NCBI GenBank assembly: GCA_040219935.1
Contig: JAVJUA010000055.1
Location: 62,001-126,000 of the forward strand
Length of the DNA: 64,000 nucleotides
Direction: 5' to 3'
DNA from: UBA7803 sp040219935
GTDB taxonomy: Bacteria > Pseudomonadota > Gammaproteobacteria > Pseudomonadales > Azotimanducaceae
In this document: positions 1-7,572 of the stretch, piece by piece
Layout: each line of letters starts with the position of its first letter
Position numbering within the stretch: the first letter of the stretch is position 1
Program-made: the position numbers and the translations under genes
The notes under the pieces: generated by a model
The model's database searches: none
What the model was told of the DNA's origin: nothing
Seen by the model: the letters and a program-made list of their open reading frames with translations, nothing else

Positions 1-1119
1 GTGTCCGCCCCAGCCATGATCCGAGCCGCGGCCGTTGGAGGTGAGGGTGCGGCCGAAGTCGGAGATGGTGAAGGTGGTGACGCAGTCGAAGGCGCCGAGC
101 TCGTCCAGGGCGGCCCGGAACTCGGCCAGGCCGCGGCTCACCACCGGCAGCATCTGTGCCTGCTGGGCCAGCAGGTCGTCGTGATGGTCCCAGCCGCCGA
201 AGGTGACGAAGAACGTCTGGCGGCGGGCGCCCAGCAGGTCGCGGGCGCCGATCACGCGGGCGATCTGGCGCAGGCTCTGGGAGAAGGCGCCGGCGGAGAA
301 CGGCGTCGTGATGGTGTCGGCCTGGGCCAGCGCATCCTTGAAGGCGGCGCCGGAATCGATGGCGTTGCGCAGCCGCGCCGCATAGGTGCGGCGGAACGGG
401 TCGTCGTAGCCGTGGGCCAGCAGCGCGTCCAGCGCGTCCGTGAACAGCGGGCTGCCATCGGGCCCGTCGCCGTAGCCGCCCACCTCGCGCACGCCGTCCT
501 CGGCGTCGATGCTGTAGCCGTCCACCGTGGCACCGGTCTGGAACACGTTGGTGCCGGACAGCGAGATGTTCATGGAGATGGGCATGGCGGGCAGCGACGG
601 CTGCAGCACGTCGCCGACCCGGCCGCCGAAGCCGGTGGCGATGCGCCGGTCCGGCACCGAGGTCTGCCACTGGGCGATCTGGTCGGAGTGTGAGAACAGC
701 CCCAGCGGCAGCCGCACCGTGCCGGCGTCGTAGGCGGCGCGGTCGGTGGGCTCGGCCAGGGTGCCGACGTTGGCGACGAAGGCCAGGTCGCCCTGATCGT
801 ACAGGGTGCGGATCTCGGGCAGCGCCGGATGCAGGGCGAACGCGCGGCCGCCGGGTCCGGTGCCCGCCAGCGGCAGCAGCGTGCCGCGTGCCAGCGCCAG
901 GTCGGAACGTATCCGCGCGTAGTCGTCGTAGCGGGTCTGGTCGAACGGCACCAGCATGTTGAAGGAGTCGGCGCCGCCGGCCAGCAGCACGCAGACCAGG
1001 GCTTTGTAGTCGTCGCCGGGTCCGGCATGGGCCAGGCGGCTCATGCTGCCCAGGGGGCCGGCGGCGAGGGCGGCCAGGCCGGTGCGCCTGAGAAAGCGTC
1101 GTCTCGTGAATGCGGGCAT
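1..1119 (-). CDS. DUF1501 family Tat-exported protein (3' end cut by window edge)
   Basis: The first 373 residues are present and the gene runs off the left edge. It starts at an ATG 4 nt after the stop of the DUF1800 gene, so the two are probably co-translated. The N-terminus carries a twin-arginine signal (TRRRFLRR at residues 5-12, a hydrophobic Ala/Leu/Gly stretch, then an AHA cleavage-like site near residue 32), which implies folded export to the periplasm. The body has the DUF1501 pattern, including LLAGGADSFNMLVP near residue 45 and an NGRGSDHGWGGH segment at the edge. DUF1501 belongs to the alkaline-phosphatase-like fold, but the reaction is unknown. DUF1501 and DUF1800 genes are commonly paired in bacteria. 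Confidence 0.88.
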   Translation of the reverse strand, partial: MPAFTRRRFLRRTGLAALAAGPLGSMSRLAHAGPGDDYKALVCVLLAGGADSFNMLVPFDQTRYDDYARIRSDLALARGTLLPLAGTGPGGRAFALHPALPEIRTLYDQGDLAFVANVGTLAEPTDRAAYDAGTVRLPLGLFSHSDQIAQWQTSVPDRRIATGFGGRVGDVLQPSLPAMPISMNISLSGTNVFQTGATVDGYSIDAEDGVREVGGYGDGPDGSPLFTDALDALLAHGYDDPFRRTYAARLRNAIDSGAAFKDALAQADTITTPFSAGAFSQSLRQIARVIGARDLLGARRQTFFVTFGGWDHHDDLLAQQAQMLPVVSRGLAEFRAALDELGAFDCVTTFTISDFGRTLTSNGRGSDHGWGGH

Positions 1120-1123
1120 GGCG

Positions 1124-2824
1124 TCAGCCTCCTCCCTGCACGGCGTGTTCGGGTGATGCCAGCGCCAGATACAGCGCCAGGCGCGCGCGGTTGCCGGCAT
1201 CGGCGCCGAGCGGCGCGATGGCGTCGGCGATGGTCTGCCGGGTGGCGGCGGAGAGGGTGCCGGCGAAGAACACCAGATCGATGCGGTCGAGCAGGGCCGC
1301 CGGGTCTGCCGCCAGCGCCTCGTACTCGCCGAGGTCGAGGCGGATGGTGGCGAAGCCGTCCGGGGTGTCGATGGCGCGCTCGCCGTACAGGGCGAAGGCG
1401 ATCAGGTTGGTCATGCCGACGATGGTCGATTCTGTGGTGATCTGGAACTCGGGGGCCGCCAGGCCGGCGTCGCCCAGGTCGCCGGCGGGCGAGAAGCCGG
1501 GGGCGTAGAAGTTGAACACGCTGGGCGCGCTCAGCACGTGCTGCTGGGTGAGGAACTGGACGATGTAGCCGAGCCCGGGATAGGTGCCGTCGTCCGAGGT
1601 GGCGCCGAGCGAGCGATTCAGCGCCACGTAGCGTAGAAACGGCTCCCGCAGCCGAATGCCGCTGTCCGCCTCCGGATCGAACAGCACCGCCCGCAGCACG
1701 CGCACCATGTCGCCCCGGGGCTGGGCGCCGTCGCCGTCGAAGGCGGCGGCTACCCGGGCCACGTAGGCGGGTGAGGGGTTGGAGGTCACCAGGCGCTGGA
1801 TCAGCAGCCGGCCGAAGAACGGCCCGACGTTGGGGTGGTTGAACAGGTTGTCGATGGCGGCGTCGATGTCGGCCATGCCCGACTGGCCGGCGGGCACCAC
1901 CTGGCCGTTCAGCAGCCGCTTCTCACCGGGCTCGTGAAAGTCGTCGAACATGCGCATGGGCACGTGCAGCACCGGCTGCTGGTTGCCGAAGAAGCTGGTG
2001 CCGCCGGGCTGGTTCGGACCGTAGCTCAGGCCCGTGAAGATCCTGGCGAATTCCTGGATGTCGTCGTTGTCGTAGGTGGGGATCGGCCGCCCGGCGCCAT
2101 CCAGACGCTGAGAGCCATCGTCGTTCAGCTCGAACAGGCCGATGGAGAAGAGCTGCATCACCTCCCGGGCATAGTTCTCGTCCGGGAACGTGTTGGCCGC
2201 CGGGTTGGCGCGGGCGTTGTTGACGTGGCTCAGATACACGCCCATGGCCGGGTGCAGGGTCACCGCCCGCAGCAGCTCTCGGTAGTTGCCGAAGGCGTGG
2301 GTCAGCAGCAGGTCGTAGTAGCTCGACAGCGCCAGCGGGTTGATGAACAGCGCGTCGACGTTGTCCGAGACCACGAAGATCTGCGTCAGCGCGTGGGCCA
2401 CCACCTGGCGAAGCTGATCGGGCGCGGTGAGCGCCTGCTCCCAGAAGGCGAAGCGGCGGAACGTACCGGGCGGCGGGTTGGCGTTGATGTCAAAGCCGTA
2501 CTCCACCAGGTAGCGGCGCACGATGGGCTCGTGCAGGCTGGGCGGCAGCGCAAGCTGCCGGTCGAACCAGGCCTCGGCACCTTCTCGGGCGACGCTGTCG
2601 ATGGCCTCGAAGTCGGCGCCGAAGGTGGTGCGCGCCAGCAGCTTGGACGCTTCCGACAGCGCCTGCCGGGTGGGTTGTGCCGGAGCCGGTGCCGGCGCCG
2701 GCGCCGGCGCGGCGGCCGGGGCATCGCCGCCGCCACCGCCACCGCCGCAGGCGGCCAGCAGCAGGCAGATGGCGGCCAGCGTGGCGTGGCGCCGGCGTCC
2801 CTTCGGTCGCGCGTGCGTGGGCAT
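1124..2824 (-). CDS. DUF1800 family lipoprotein
   Basis: A 566-residue protein with a lipoprotein signal (basic N-region, hydrophobic core, lipobox LLAAC with Cys at about residue 26). A run of glycines and an Ala-Pro repeat follow and form a flexible tether about 25 residues long. The remainder matches the DUF1800 type: an ASKLLARTTFG start of the domain and a YYDLLLTHAFGNYRELLR segment, then FPDENYAREVMQLFSIGL, a typical DUF1800 signature. It lies 4 nt after the Spy-like gene and 4 nt before the DUF1501 gene. The biochemical function of DUF1800 is not known. The co-occurring DUF1501 protein suggests a two-part extracytoplasmic system. Confidence 0.88.
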   Translation of the reverse strand: MPTHARPKGRRRHATLAAICLLLAACGGGGGGGDAPAAAPAPAPAPAPAQPTRQALSEASKLLARTTFGADFEAIDSVAREGAEAWFDRQLALPPSLHEPIVRRYLVEYGFDINANPPPGTFRRFAFWEQALTAPDQLRQVVAHALTQIFVVSDNVDALFINPLALSSYYDLLLTHAFGNYRELLRAVTLHPAMGVYLSHVNNARANPAANTFPDENYAREVMQLFSIGLFELNDDGSQRLDGAGRPIPTYDNDDIQEFARIFTGLSYGPNQPGGTSFFGNQQPVLHVPMRMFDDFHEPGEKRLLNGQVVPAGQSGMADIDAAIDNLFNHPNVGPFFGRLLIQRLVTSNPSPAYVARVAAAFDGDGAQPRGDMVRVLRAVLFDPEADSGIRLREPFLRYVALNRSLGATSDDGTYPGLGYIVQFLTQQHVLSAPSVFNFYAPGFSPAGDLGDAGLAAPEFQITTESTIVGMTNLIAFALYGERAIDTPDGFATIRLDLGEYEALAADPAALLDRIDLVFFAGTLSAATRQTIADAIAPLGADAGNRARLALYLALASPEHAVQGGG

Positions 2825-2828
2825 GTCG

Positions 2829-3272
2829 CTACTCCTGCTTCTTGGTCCAGCCGGCTTCGAGCTGGCCGCGCAGGAACGCCACCTGGTCGGGCTTCAGCAG
2901 GTTGCGCGCCCGCACCAGCAGGCGAATCTGCGCCAGCTTGATCTGGTTCTCGGCGCGCAGCGCGCGCTCGGCCAGCTCGCCGACCCGCTGCTCGTCCAGG
3001 GCCGGTTGGTCCAGCGCCTCGATGAGCTCGAAGTAGGCCTCCTGCATGTGCCACTGGTGCTCGGCCACCGTCTTCTGCAGGTCTACCACCAGCTCGCCGA
3101 TGGCGCGGCGCTGGGCCGCGGTGAGGTCCACCTCGGTGCGGAACGCCATGATCAGCTCGATGGGCAGCAGCCGGCCGTCGAACGGGTCGCTCTCCGCGGC
3201 CCGGGCGCTGGCCATCGGCAGCAGCAGGGCGGCGCCCAGCACCCAGGCAGTGAGCAGTCGGGTCAGAGCCAT
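2829..3272 (-). CDS. Spy/CpxP-like periplasmic protein
   Basis: A 147-residue protein with a clear Sec signal (MALTRLLTAW, hydrophobic core, cleavage near ASARA). The mature part is almost entirely predicted helix and contains two motifs of the LTxxQ type, LTAAQ and LKPDQ, roughly 70 residues apart, as in Spy/CpxP periplasmic chaperones and related metal sensors. The start overlaps the end of the upstream candidate anti-sigma gene by 10 nt, placing it in the ECF sigma operon. Inference: it may sense or buffer envelope stress, or assist folding of the two exported downstream products. The sequence alone does not show what it binds. Confidence 0.65.
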   Translation of the reverse strand: MALTRLLTAWVLGAALLLPMASARAAESDPFDGRLLPIELIMAFRTEVDLTAAQRRAIGELVVDLQKTVAEHQWHMQEAYFELIEALDQPALDEQRVGELAERALRAENQIKLAQIRLLVRARNLLKPDQVAFLRGQLEAGWTKKQE

Positions 3273-3643
3273 GAGGTCACCTCGTCGGGGTCGTAGGTCT
3301 TGGGTTTGAGATCGGGCACGCCCAGGTAGCTGGGCCCCGCCGCGACGGTCAGGGCGCGGTCGCTGGGCGCCTGCCAGCGGGTGGAGCTGGTGAGATCGGC
3401 CATCAGCCGCGCCACCTCGGCGTCGGCCGCGTCGGGCGGCGCCGAGGTGCCGTCGTGCCGTGTCACCAGCACCGCCAGCAGCAGCGCCGCCGCCAGGCCT
3501 GCGGCCGCGGCCGGCCAGCGCCAGCGCGCCGCCCTGGCGCCAGCTTCGCCCGGGGCAACGGTGTCGAACGGCGGCACCGGCACCGTCTCCAGCGTTCGCG
3601 CATAGTGCTCGCGCACGTGTCTCAGCAGCTCGTCATCCGTCAT
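3263..3643 (-). CDS. single-pass membrane protein, candidate anti-sigma factor
   Basis: A 126-residue protein. The reading frame is open further upstream, but the ATG at 3643 (MTDDELLRH) is the credible start because it overlaps the sigma gene's end by 11 nt, a typical coupling for sigma/anti-sigma pairs. The N-terminal 45 residues are cytoplasmic-like and charged, followed by one membrane helix rich in Ala/Leu (about residues 45-65) and a periplasmic tail of about 60 residues. No zinc-binding HxxxCxxC motif is visible, so it is not a classical ZAS anti-sigma. The anti-sigma role is inferred from gene order and topology. Confidence 0.6.
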   Translation of the reverse strand: MTDDELLRHVREHYARTLETVPVPPFDTVAPGEAGARAARWRWPAAAAGLAAALLLAVLVTRHDGTSAPPDAADAEVARLMADLTSSTRWQAPSDRALTVAAGPSYLGVPDLKPKTYDPDEVTSWL

Positions 3644-4163
3644 GGACGTTCTCCAGGGCGCCGCGCAGGGCCAGCTTGGCGCGGTGGTAATGGGTGCGGA
3701 CGCTGCCGACCGACACGCCCAGGACCTCGGCGGCCTGCTCCAGGGTGAGATCGGCGTAGGCCACCAGCTGCAGCACCTCGCGCTGGCGGCCGGGCAGGCC
3801 GGCGATGGCGCGGCGCACGGCCAGCGCCGTCGCGTCGGCGTCCGCGTCCGGTTCCGTGGTGGGCTCGGCATCTGCGTCGCGCGTGCCGAGCCGGGTGGCC
3901 AGAGCCAGGTCGAGCCGCAGCCGCCGATGGCGGCGCCGGGCGACGTTGCGCACCACGCCGAACAGCCAGGTCTTCAGGGTGGAGCGGCCGTCGAAGCGGG
4001 CGCGGCCTTCCATCAGCAGCAGGTAGGCGTGCTGCATCACGTCCTCCGCCTCGGCGGGCTGGTGCGCGCACAGCGACAGGGCCCAGCGGAAGCTCTCGGC
4101 ATGCAGGGCCGCCAGCGCGCGGCGGGAGACTCGAGGATTGTTCGCCAGGCCATCGTCAAGCAT
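3633..4163 (-). CDS. ECF sigma-70 family RNA polymerase sigma factor
   Basis: A 176-residue protein with the two ECF domains. Region 2 (about residues 20-85) includes AEDVMQHAYLLLM and the STLKTWLFGVVRNVARRR segment typical of sigma-2. An acidic, Asp/Glu/Thr-rich linker of about 25 residues follows. Region 4 (about residues 120-170) contains LPGRQREVLQL and a helix-turn-helix around LTLEQAAEVLGVSVGSVRT. It is the first gene of a five-gene minus-strand operon ending in the DUF1800/DUF1501 pair, so it probably drives its own operon. The region upstream (4164-4290) is divergent with tyrA. The inducing signal cannot be told from the sequence. Confidence 0.92.
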   Translation of the reverse strand: MLDDGLANNPRVSRRALAALHAESFRWALSLCAHQPAEAEDVMQHAYLLLMEGRARFDGRSTLKTWLFGVVRNVARRRHRRLRLDLALATRLGTRDADAEPTTEPDADADATALAVRRAIAGLPGRQREVLQLVAYADLTLEQAAEVLGVSVGSVRTHYHRAKLALRGALENVHDG

Positions 4164-4220
4164 GGGTCGGCACTAGTCGCGTTGAGGTTGAGTGCCGCGG
4201 CGACGGCTGCCATATGACAC

Positions 4221-4267
4221 GCCCTTCGATTCCTGAAGGGCGCCCGGTGTGTGAAGATACGCCCTTT
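4221..4267 (+). promoter_or_regulatory. possible alternative hairpins in the tyrA leader
   Basis: GCCCTTC (4221-4227) is perfectly complementary to GAAGGGC (4235-4241) across a 7-nt loop. The second arm can instead pair with GCCCTTT (4261-4267, one G-U pair). The two pairings exclude each other, a layout seen in attenuators. A ribosome-binding-like CAGGAGAG follows at about 4275-4282. No U-run terminator is visible, so a regulatory role is only a suggestion. Confidence 0.25.
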
Positions 4268-4286
4268 CCGCCGCCAGGAGAGTGTC

Positions 4287-4331
4287 ATGACGCTCATCGA
4301 CAAGCGCACGCCGTCGTTCGAGGGCCGCTGA
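4287..4331 (+). CDS. 14-codon leader-like ORF upstream of tyrA
   Basis: A short ORF starts with ATG 5 nt after a good Shine-Dalgarno sequence (CAGGAGAG) and encodes MTLIDKRTPSFEGR. Its TGA overlaps the tyrA ATG by one base (TGATG), so translation of the two could be coupled. tyrA itself has no evident ribosome site other than within this ORF. The peptide has one Phe and no Tyr, so a classical aromatic-amino-acid attenuator peptide is unlikely. It could be a coupling peptide, a remnant of a lost gene, or chance. Confidence 0.35.
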   Translation: MTLIDKRTPSFEGR

Positions 4332-5155
4332 TGCGGTTGGCCGTGGTCGGTACCGGCCTGATCGGCGGCTCGTTTGCGCTGGCGGCGCGGGCGGCGGGCG
4401 TGTTCGATGAGGTGGTGGGCGTCGAGCCGGATGCCGGGCGCCGGCGCGCGGCCGAGGCCAACGGCCTCATCGATCGCGCGGCCGGGACCGTGCCGGCAGA
4501 TGCCGATGCGGTGCTGCTTGCCGGACCGAGCCACACCGTGGCGGAGTGGGTGGTGCGCCTCGCCGATCATCCGGCCATCGTCCTCGATACCGCCAGCGTC
4601 AAGCAGGGCGTTCTGGCTCAGGTGCGGGCCGGGCTCGGGCACCTGCCGGCGCGGTTCGTGCCCTGCCACCCCATGGCGGGCAGCGACCGCAGCGGCCCCG
4701 ACGCCGCCAATGCCGAGCTGTTCCAGGGCGCCGAGATCATCGTCACCCCCGGGGAGGAGACCGACCCTGCGGCCGCCGAGCAGGCGGCCGGCTGGTGGCG
4801 CGCCGTGGGCGGCCGCGTGACGTACATGGACGCCCAGCACCATGACGAGATCGTCGCCGTCACCAGCCATCTGCCCCATCTGGTGGCATTCAGCTACCTG
4901 CAGCAGGTGGACGGCGAGCATCTCGAGCACACGGCCGGCGGCTTTCGCGACTTCACCCGCATCGGCGGCGCCGACGCCGACATGTGGCTGCCCATCTTCC
5001 GCCTCAACCGCGCTGCCGTGCTGCAGGCGCTCGACGCCCTGCAGCGCGACCTGGTGCACGCCCGGGCGCTGATCGAGCAGGGCGACGAGACGGGGCTCAG
5101 AGCCTTTATCGAGGCGGCGGCACGGCGCCGCCGGGCGCTGGCCAATGGCCACTGA
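4331..5155 (+). CDS. tyrA: prephenate dehydrogenase (TyrA)
   Basis: A 274-residue protein that would oxidatively decarboxylate prephenate to 4-hydroxyphenylpyruvate in tyrosine synthesis. The N-terminal Rossmann fold opens with VVGTGLIGGSFALAARAAG (residues 3-21). Family motifs follow: DTASVKQGVL, the HPMAGSDRSGP substrate loop, and the QHHDEIVAVTSHLPHLVAFSY helical region. The C-terminal all-alpha dimerisation domain is present and there is no ACT domain. The start is the ATG overlapping the leader ORF stop; the longer upstream frame lacks support. Its end overlaps cmk by 11 nt. In many gammaproteobacteria aroA follows or is fused to tyrA; here it is absent. Confidence 0.93.
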   Translation: MRLAVVGTGLIGGSFALAARAAGVFDEVVGVEPDAGRRRAAEANGLIDRAAGTVPADADAVLLAGPSHTVAEWVVRLADHPAIVLDTASVKQGVLAQVRAGLGHLPARFVPCHPMAGSDRSGPDAANAELFQGAEIIVTPGEETDPAAAEQAAGWWRAVGGRVTYMDAQHHDEIVAVTSHLPHLVAFSYLQQVDGEHLEHTAGGFRDFTRIGGADADMWLPIFRLNRAAVLQALDALQRDLVHARALIEQGDETGLRAFIEAAARRRRALANGH

Positions 5156-5837
5156 CGCGCCGCTCGCGCCGGTGATCGCCATCGACGGGCCGAGCGGTTC
5201 CGGCAAGGGCACCATCGCCGCGCTGGTGGCCCAGCGCCTCGGCTGGCACCTGCTGGACAGCGGTGCCCTGTATCGCATCGTCGGCTGCATGGCGGCCGAG
5301 CGCGGCATCGCCCTGGACGACGCCCGAGCGCTGGCCGCCATGGCCCTGGGTCTGACCATTCGCTTCGATGGCCGCCGGGTCGACGTCGATGGCCGCGACC
5401 TGAGCGAGGCCATTCGCACCGAATCGGCCGGCGAGGGGGCCTCCCGGGTGGCCGCGTTGCAGCCGGTGCGCGACGCCGTGCTCGACGTGCAGCGGGCTCA
5501 GCGCCGACCGCCGGGCCTGGTGGCCGACGGTCGCGACATGGGAACCGTGGTGTTTCCGGACGCGCGGCTGAAGATCTTTCTCGATGCCTCGGTGGAAGAG
5601 CGGGCCGAGCGCCGTTGCCGGCAGCTCGAAGAGCAGGGGCAGGCGGTTTCCCACGAGGCGGTGCTGGCGGCGCTGCGCGAGCGCGACCAGCGCGATCGCA
5701 GCCGGGCCATCGCGCCGCTGCGGCCGGCGGCGGACGCGCACGTCATCGACAGCTCGAGCCTGTCCATTCCCGACGTGCTCGATCGGGTGCTGGACGCCGC
5801 GGCCGCGGCCGGGCTCAGCGGCGTGAGCAGCCCCTAG
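5145..5837 (+). CDS. cmk: (d)CMP kinase
   Basis: A 230-residue cytidylate kinase that phosphorylates CMP and dCMP with ATP. The P-loop is IDGPSGSGKGTIAALVAQ (residues 13-30). The CMP-binding features LLDSGALYR, RTESAGEGASRVAALQPVR and GLVADGRDMGTVVFPDA are in the expected order. The lid/C-terminal part includes RDQRDRSRAIAPLRPA. Length matches bacterial Cmk. The ATG lies inside the end of tyrA, so the two are translationally coupled. The TAG stop lies in the left arm of a perfect inverted repeat shared with the convergent LysR gene. In related genomes cmk is directly followed by rpsA; here two minus-strand genes intervene. Confidence 0.96.
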   Translation: MATDAPLAPVIAIDGPSGSGKGTIAALVAQRLGWHLLDSGALYRIVGCMAAERGIALDDARALAAMALGLTIRFDGRRVDVDGRDLSEAIRTESAGEGASRVAALQPVRDAVLDVQRAQRRPPGLVADGRDMGTVVFPDARLKIFLDASVEERAERRCRQLEEQGQAVSHEAVLAALRERDQRDRSRAIAPLRPAADAHVIDSSSLSIPDVLDRVLDAAAAAGLSGVSSP

Positions 5838-5855
5838 TGTGACAGCACACTAGGG
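5832..5855. terminator. perfect 10-bp inverted repeat between convergent cmk and lysR
   Basis: CCCTAGTGTG (5832-5841) and CACACTAGGG (5846-5855) form a perfect stem with an ACAG loop. The stop codons of cmk (5835-5837) and of the LysR gene (5850-5852) both lie inside the arms. No U-run follows on either side, so it may be an atypical bidirectional terminator or a mRNA 3'-end stabiliser. Confidence 0.6.
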
Positions 5856-6695
5856 TGCGCCGGCCGCCTGCCGGATCAGATCGAGCGCCAGACCCACCGT
5901 CGCGGGGTCGGGCGCCGACGGATGCACCACGTAGGCCGGCAGCCGGAAGTCGGGCGCCCCGGGGTGGCGATGCAGCCGCCCGCGGGCCAGCGCCCGGCGC
6001 ACCAGGCGCAGCGGGAAGTAGCCGCAGCCCTGCCCGTCCAGGATGTGCTGCAGGCCCAGCCAGCCGACGTTGACACCGAGCGCGGCGCCCCCGTAGTCGG
6101 GGAACGTGGCGCTGTGCCGGCGGGCGAACTCGGGGCCCCAGTCGACGTAGACGTAGCCGGCGCCCGGCAGCGCGCGGTCGTCGGGATCGGTGCTCACGTA
6201 CACCAGGATCTCCTCGTACAGCGGCTGCACGGTCAGACCGGGCCGGTTCTGAGGGGTGAACATCACGCCGATGTCCAGCCGGCCCTCGATCAGGCCCTGC
6301 ATCAGGTCATCCTCGAAGCCGATCTCGCCGCGCACGGCCAGCCCGGGTGCCGCCTGGCGCAGCCGCGGCAGCACCGGCAGCAGCACGCTCTCCCAGATGC
6401 CGATGCGGCCGCCGATGGTGACCCGGGCGGTGAACCCGGCGGCGACGCCGATCTCCTGGCGCGCCCGCTCCACGGTGCGGACCAGGGTGGCGGCGTGGGC
6501 CTGGAACCATCTTCCCTGGGCGGTCAGCCTGGTGCCGCCGTGGTGCCGCTCGAACAGCCGGCAGCCGAGCTGGCCCTCCAGGGTGGCGATGCGGGCGCTC
6601 ACCGTGGACTGGGTGACGAACAGGCGTTTGGCGGCGGCGCTGAAGTTGCCGGCCGCCACCACGGTCAGGAACGTTCTCGCCAGCTCGGTATCCAT
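5850..6695 (-). CDS. LysR family transcriptional regulator
   Basis: A 281-residue regulator. The N-terminal winged helix-turn-helix (residues about 1-60) contains FLTVVAAGNFSAAAKRLFVTQ and STVSARIATLEGQLGCRLFER, the classic LysR signature. The effector domain (about 90-280) has two Rossmann-like lobes with GLIEGRLDIGVMF in the expected place. I chose the ATG at 6695, which has GAGGGG 8 nt upstream; a GTG at 6704 would overlap that site. It is convergent with cmk and follows the ferritin-like gene in the same direction by about 35 nt. No obvious target operon lies next to it, and the effector is unknown. Confidence 0.9.
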   Translation of the reverse strand: MDTELARTFLTVVAAGNFSAAAKRLFVTQSTVSARIATLEGQLGCRLFERHHGGTRLTAQGRWFQAHAATLVRTVERARQEIGVAAGFTARVTIGGRIGIWESVLLPVLPRLRQAAPGLAVRGEIGFEDDLMQGLIEGRLDIGVMFTPQNRPGLTVQPLYEEILVYVSTDPDDRALPGAGYVYVDWGPEFARRHSATFPDYGGAALGVNVGWLGLQHILDGQGCGYFPLRLVRRALARGRLHRHPGAPDFRLPAYVVHPSAPDPATVGLALDLIRQAAGAP

Positions 6696-6729
6696 GTGGG
6701 GCACCCCTCGCCGTCAGGCAGGGTGCGGA

Positions 6730-7233
6730 TTATATCGGCCAGGCGTCCAGGTACGCGGCGCAGCGCTTGATGTTGCGGACGTGGGTGTCGCGCATCTCCA
6801 GCAGATCGTCACGCAGGGCTGCGTCCTCGACCGACGGCAGGAGCTCGTCGAGCAGGCGAACCACGGCGCGCTGGCCGCGATCGAGCAGACGCAGCTTGTC
6901 CTGCAGCGTGGGCCTCGCCGCCAGCTTGGCGTAGAAGGCGCCCGTCTGCCGGCTGGGCGCGTGGCCGAGGCGCGACAGGTGGCGGGCGAGCATGGCGCAG
7001 AACCGGGCCTCGTCGCGCGCCACCTCGGCCAGCAGGCCGGCCAGAGCCGCGTCGTCTCCGGCCTGCATGTCCAGCAGCCCCCGGGCGCCGGCGCGCTCAC
7101 CCTCCAGCAGGTCGTTGAGCCGGACGGCCACCTCGGCGGCCGTCAGCAATGGCGCCTCCTGTGGCTCGAACTCGTGGGCGTAGCAGGGCGGGGAGGCAAA
7201 GGGCCTGGGCCGCTCGGTGTCGTGCTCTGGCAT
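6730..7233 (-). CDS. ferritin-like (DUF6306-type) protein
   Basis: A 167-residue, mostly helical soluble protein. The N-terminus includes CYAHEF, followed by four predicted helices carrying acidic/His residues: NDLLEGERAGARGLLDM, ARDEARFCAMLARHLSRLGH, and a last helix with DTHVRNIKRC. This resembles small ferritin-like proteins of the DUF6306 type; the spacing of the Glu/Asp and His residues could hold a metal pair, but I cannot confirm ligands. The ATG at 7233 has GGAG 5 nt upstream. It lies divergent from rpsA and upstream of the LysR gene, so the two may share a transcript. Role unknown. Confidence 0.5.
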   Translation of the reverse strand: MPEHDTERPRPFASPPCYAHEFEPQEAPLLTAAEVAVRLNDLLEGERAGARGLLDMQAGDDAALAGLLAEVARDEARFCAMLARHLSRLGHAPSRQTGAFYAKLAARPTLQDKLRLLDRGQRAVVRLLDELLPSVEDAALRDDLLEMRDTHVRNIKRCAAYLDAWPI

Positions 7234-7373
7234 GGGGTCTCCGATCGCTGTGGCGGTCCGGGTGACGCTACGCCGGCGCCGGTCCGGCGCAAGCGAAAGA
7301 TGTCGTTGCCGGCCATCGACGATGCCGATGCTGCCCGGCGCCGACGCCGCGCCGCGGGCTTCGGCAGAAATAG

Positions 7374-7402
7374 TTGAAAAACAAGGGGTTGAGTGTTAGC
7401 CT
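7374..7402 (+). promoter_or_regulatory. putative rpsA promoter
   Basis: TTGAAA (7374-7379), a 17-bp spacer and TAGCCT (7397-7402) form a reasonable sigma-70 promoter (TTGAnn / TAnnnT). Transcription from it would give a leader of about 165 nt before the rpsA ATG. The leader contains short hairpins such as GGTAC/GTACC near 7442-7456 and a purine-rich segment before the start. In E. coli the rpsA leader mediates autoregulation by S1; the same may hold here. The rest of the 7234-7572 interval shows nothing else convincing. Confidence 0.5.
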
Positions 7403-7572
7403 CGCCGCCCTTCCCGCGTCCATCCATGAACCGGAGCGGGGGGTACAGGGCGTACCGCGATGTCTCGCATCCGGTATTCAACAAACCAGCCGGCCTGACC
7501 GGGCCATCCCGGAAGGTGCCGTATCACAGCAACGGAGAGAGCGCGCCCGCACCGGCGCGACGCAACCAATAC

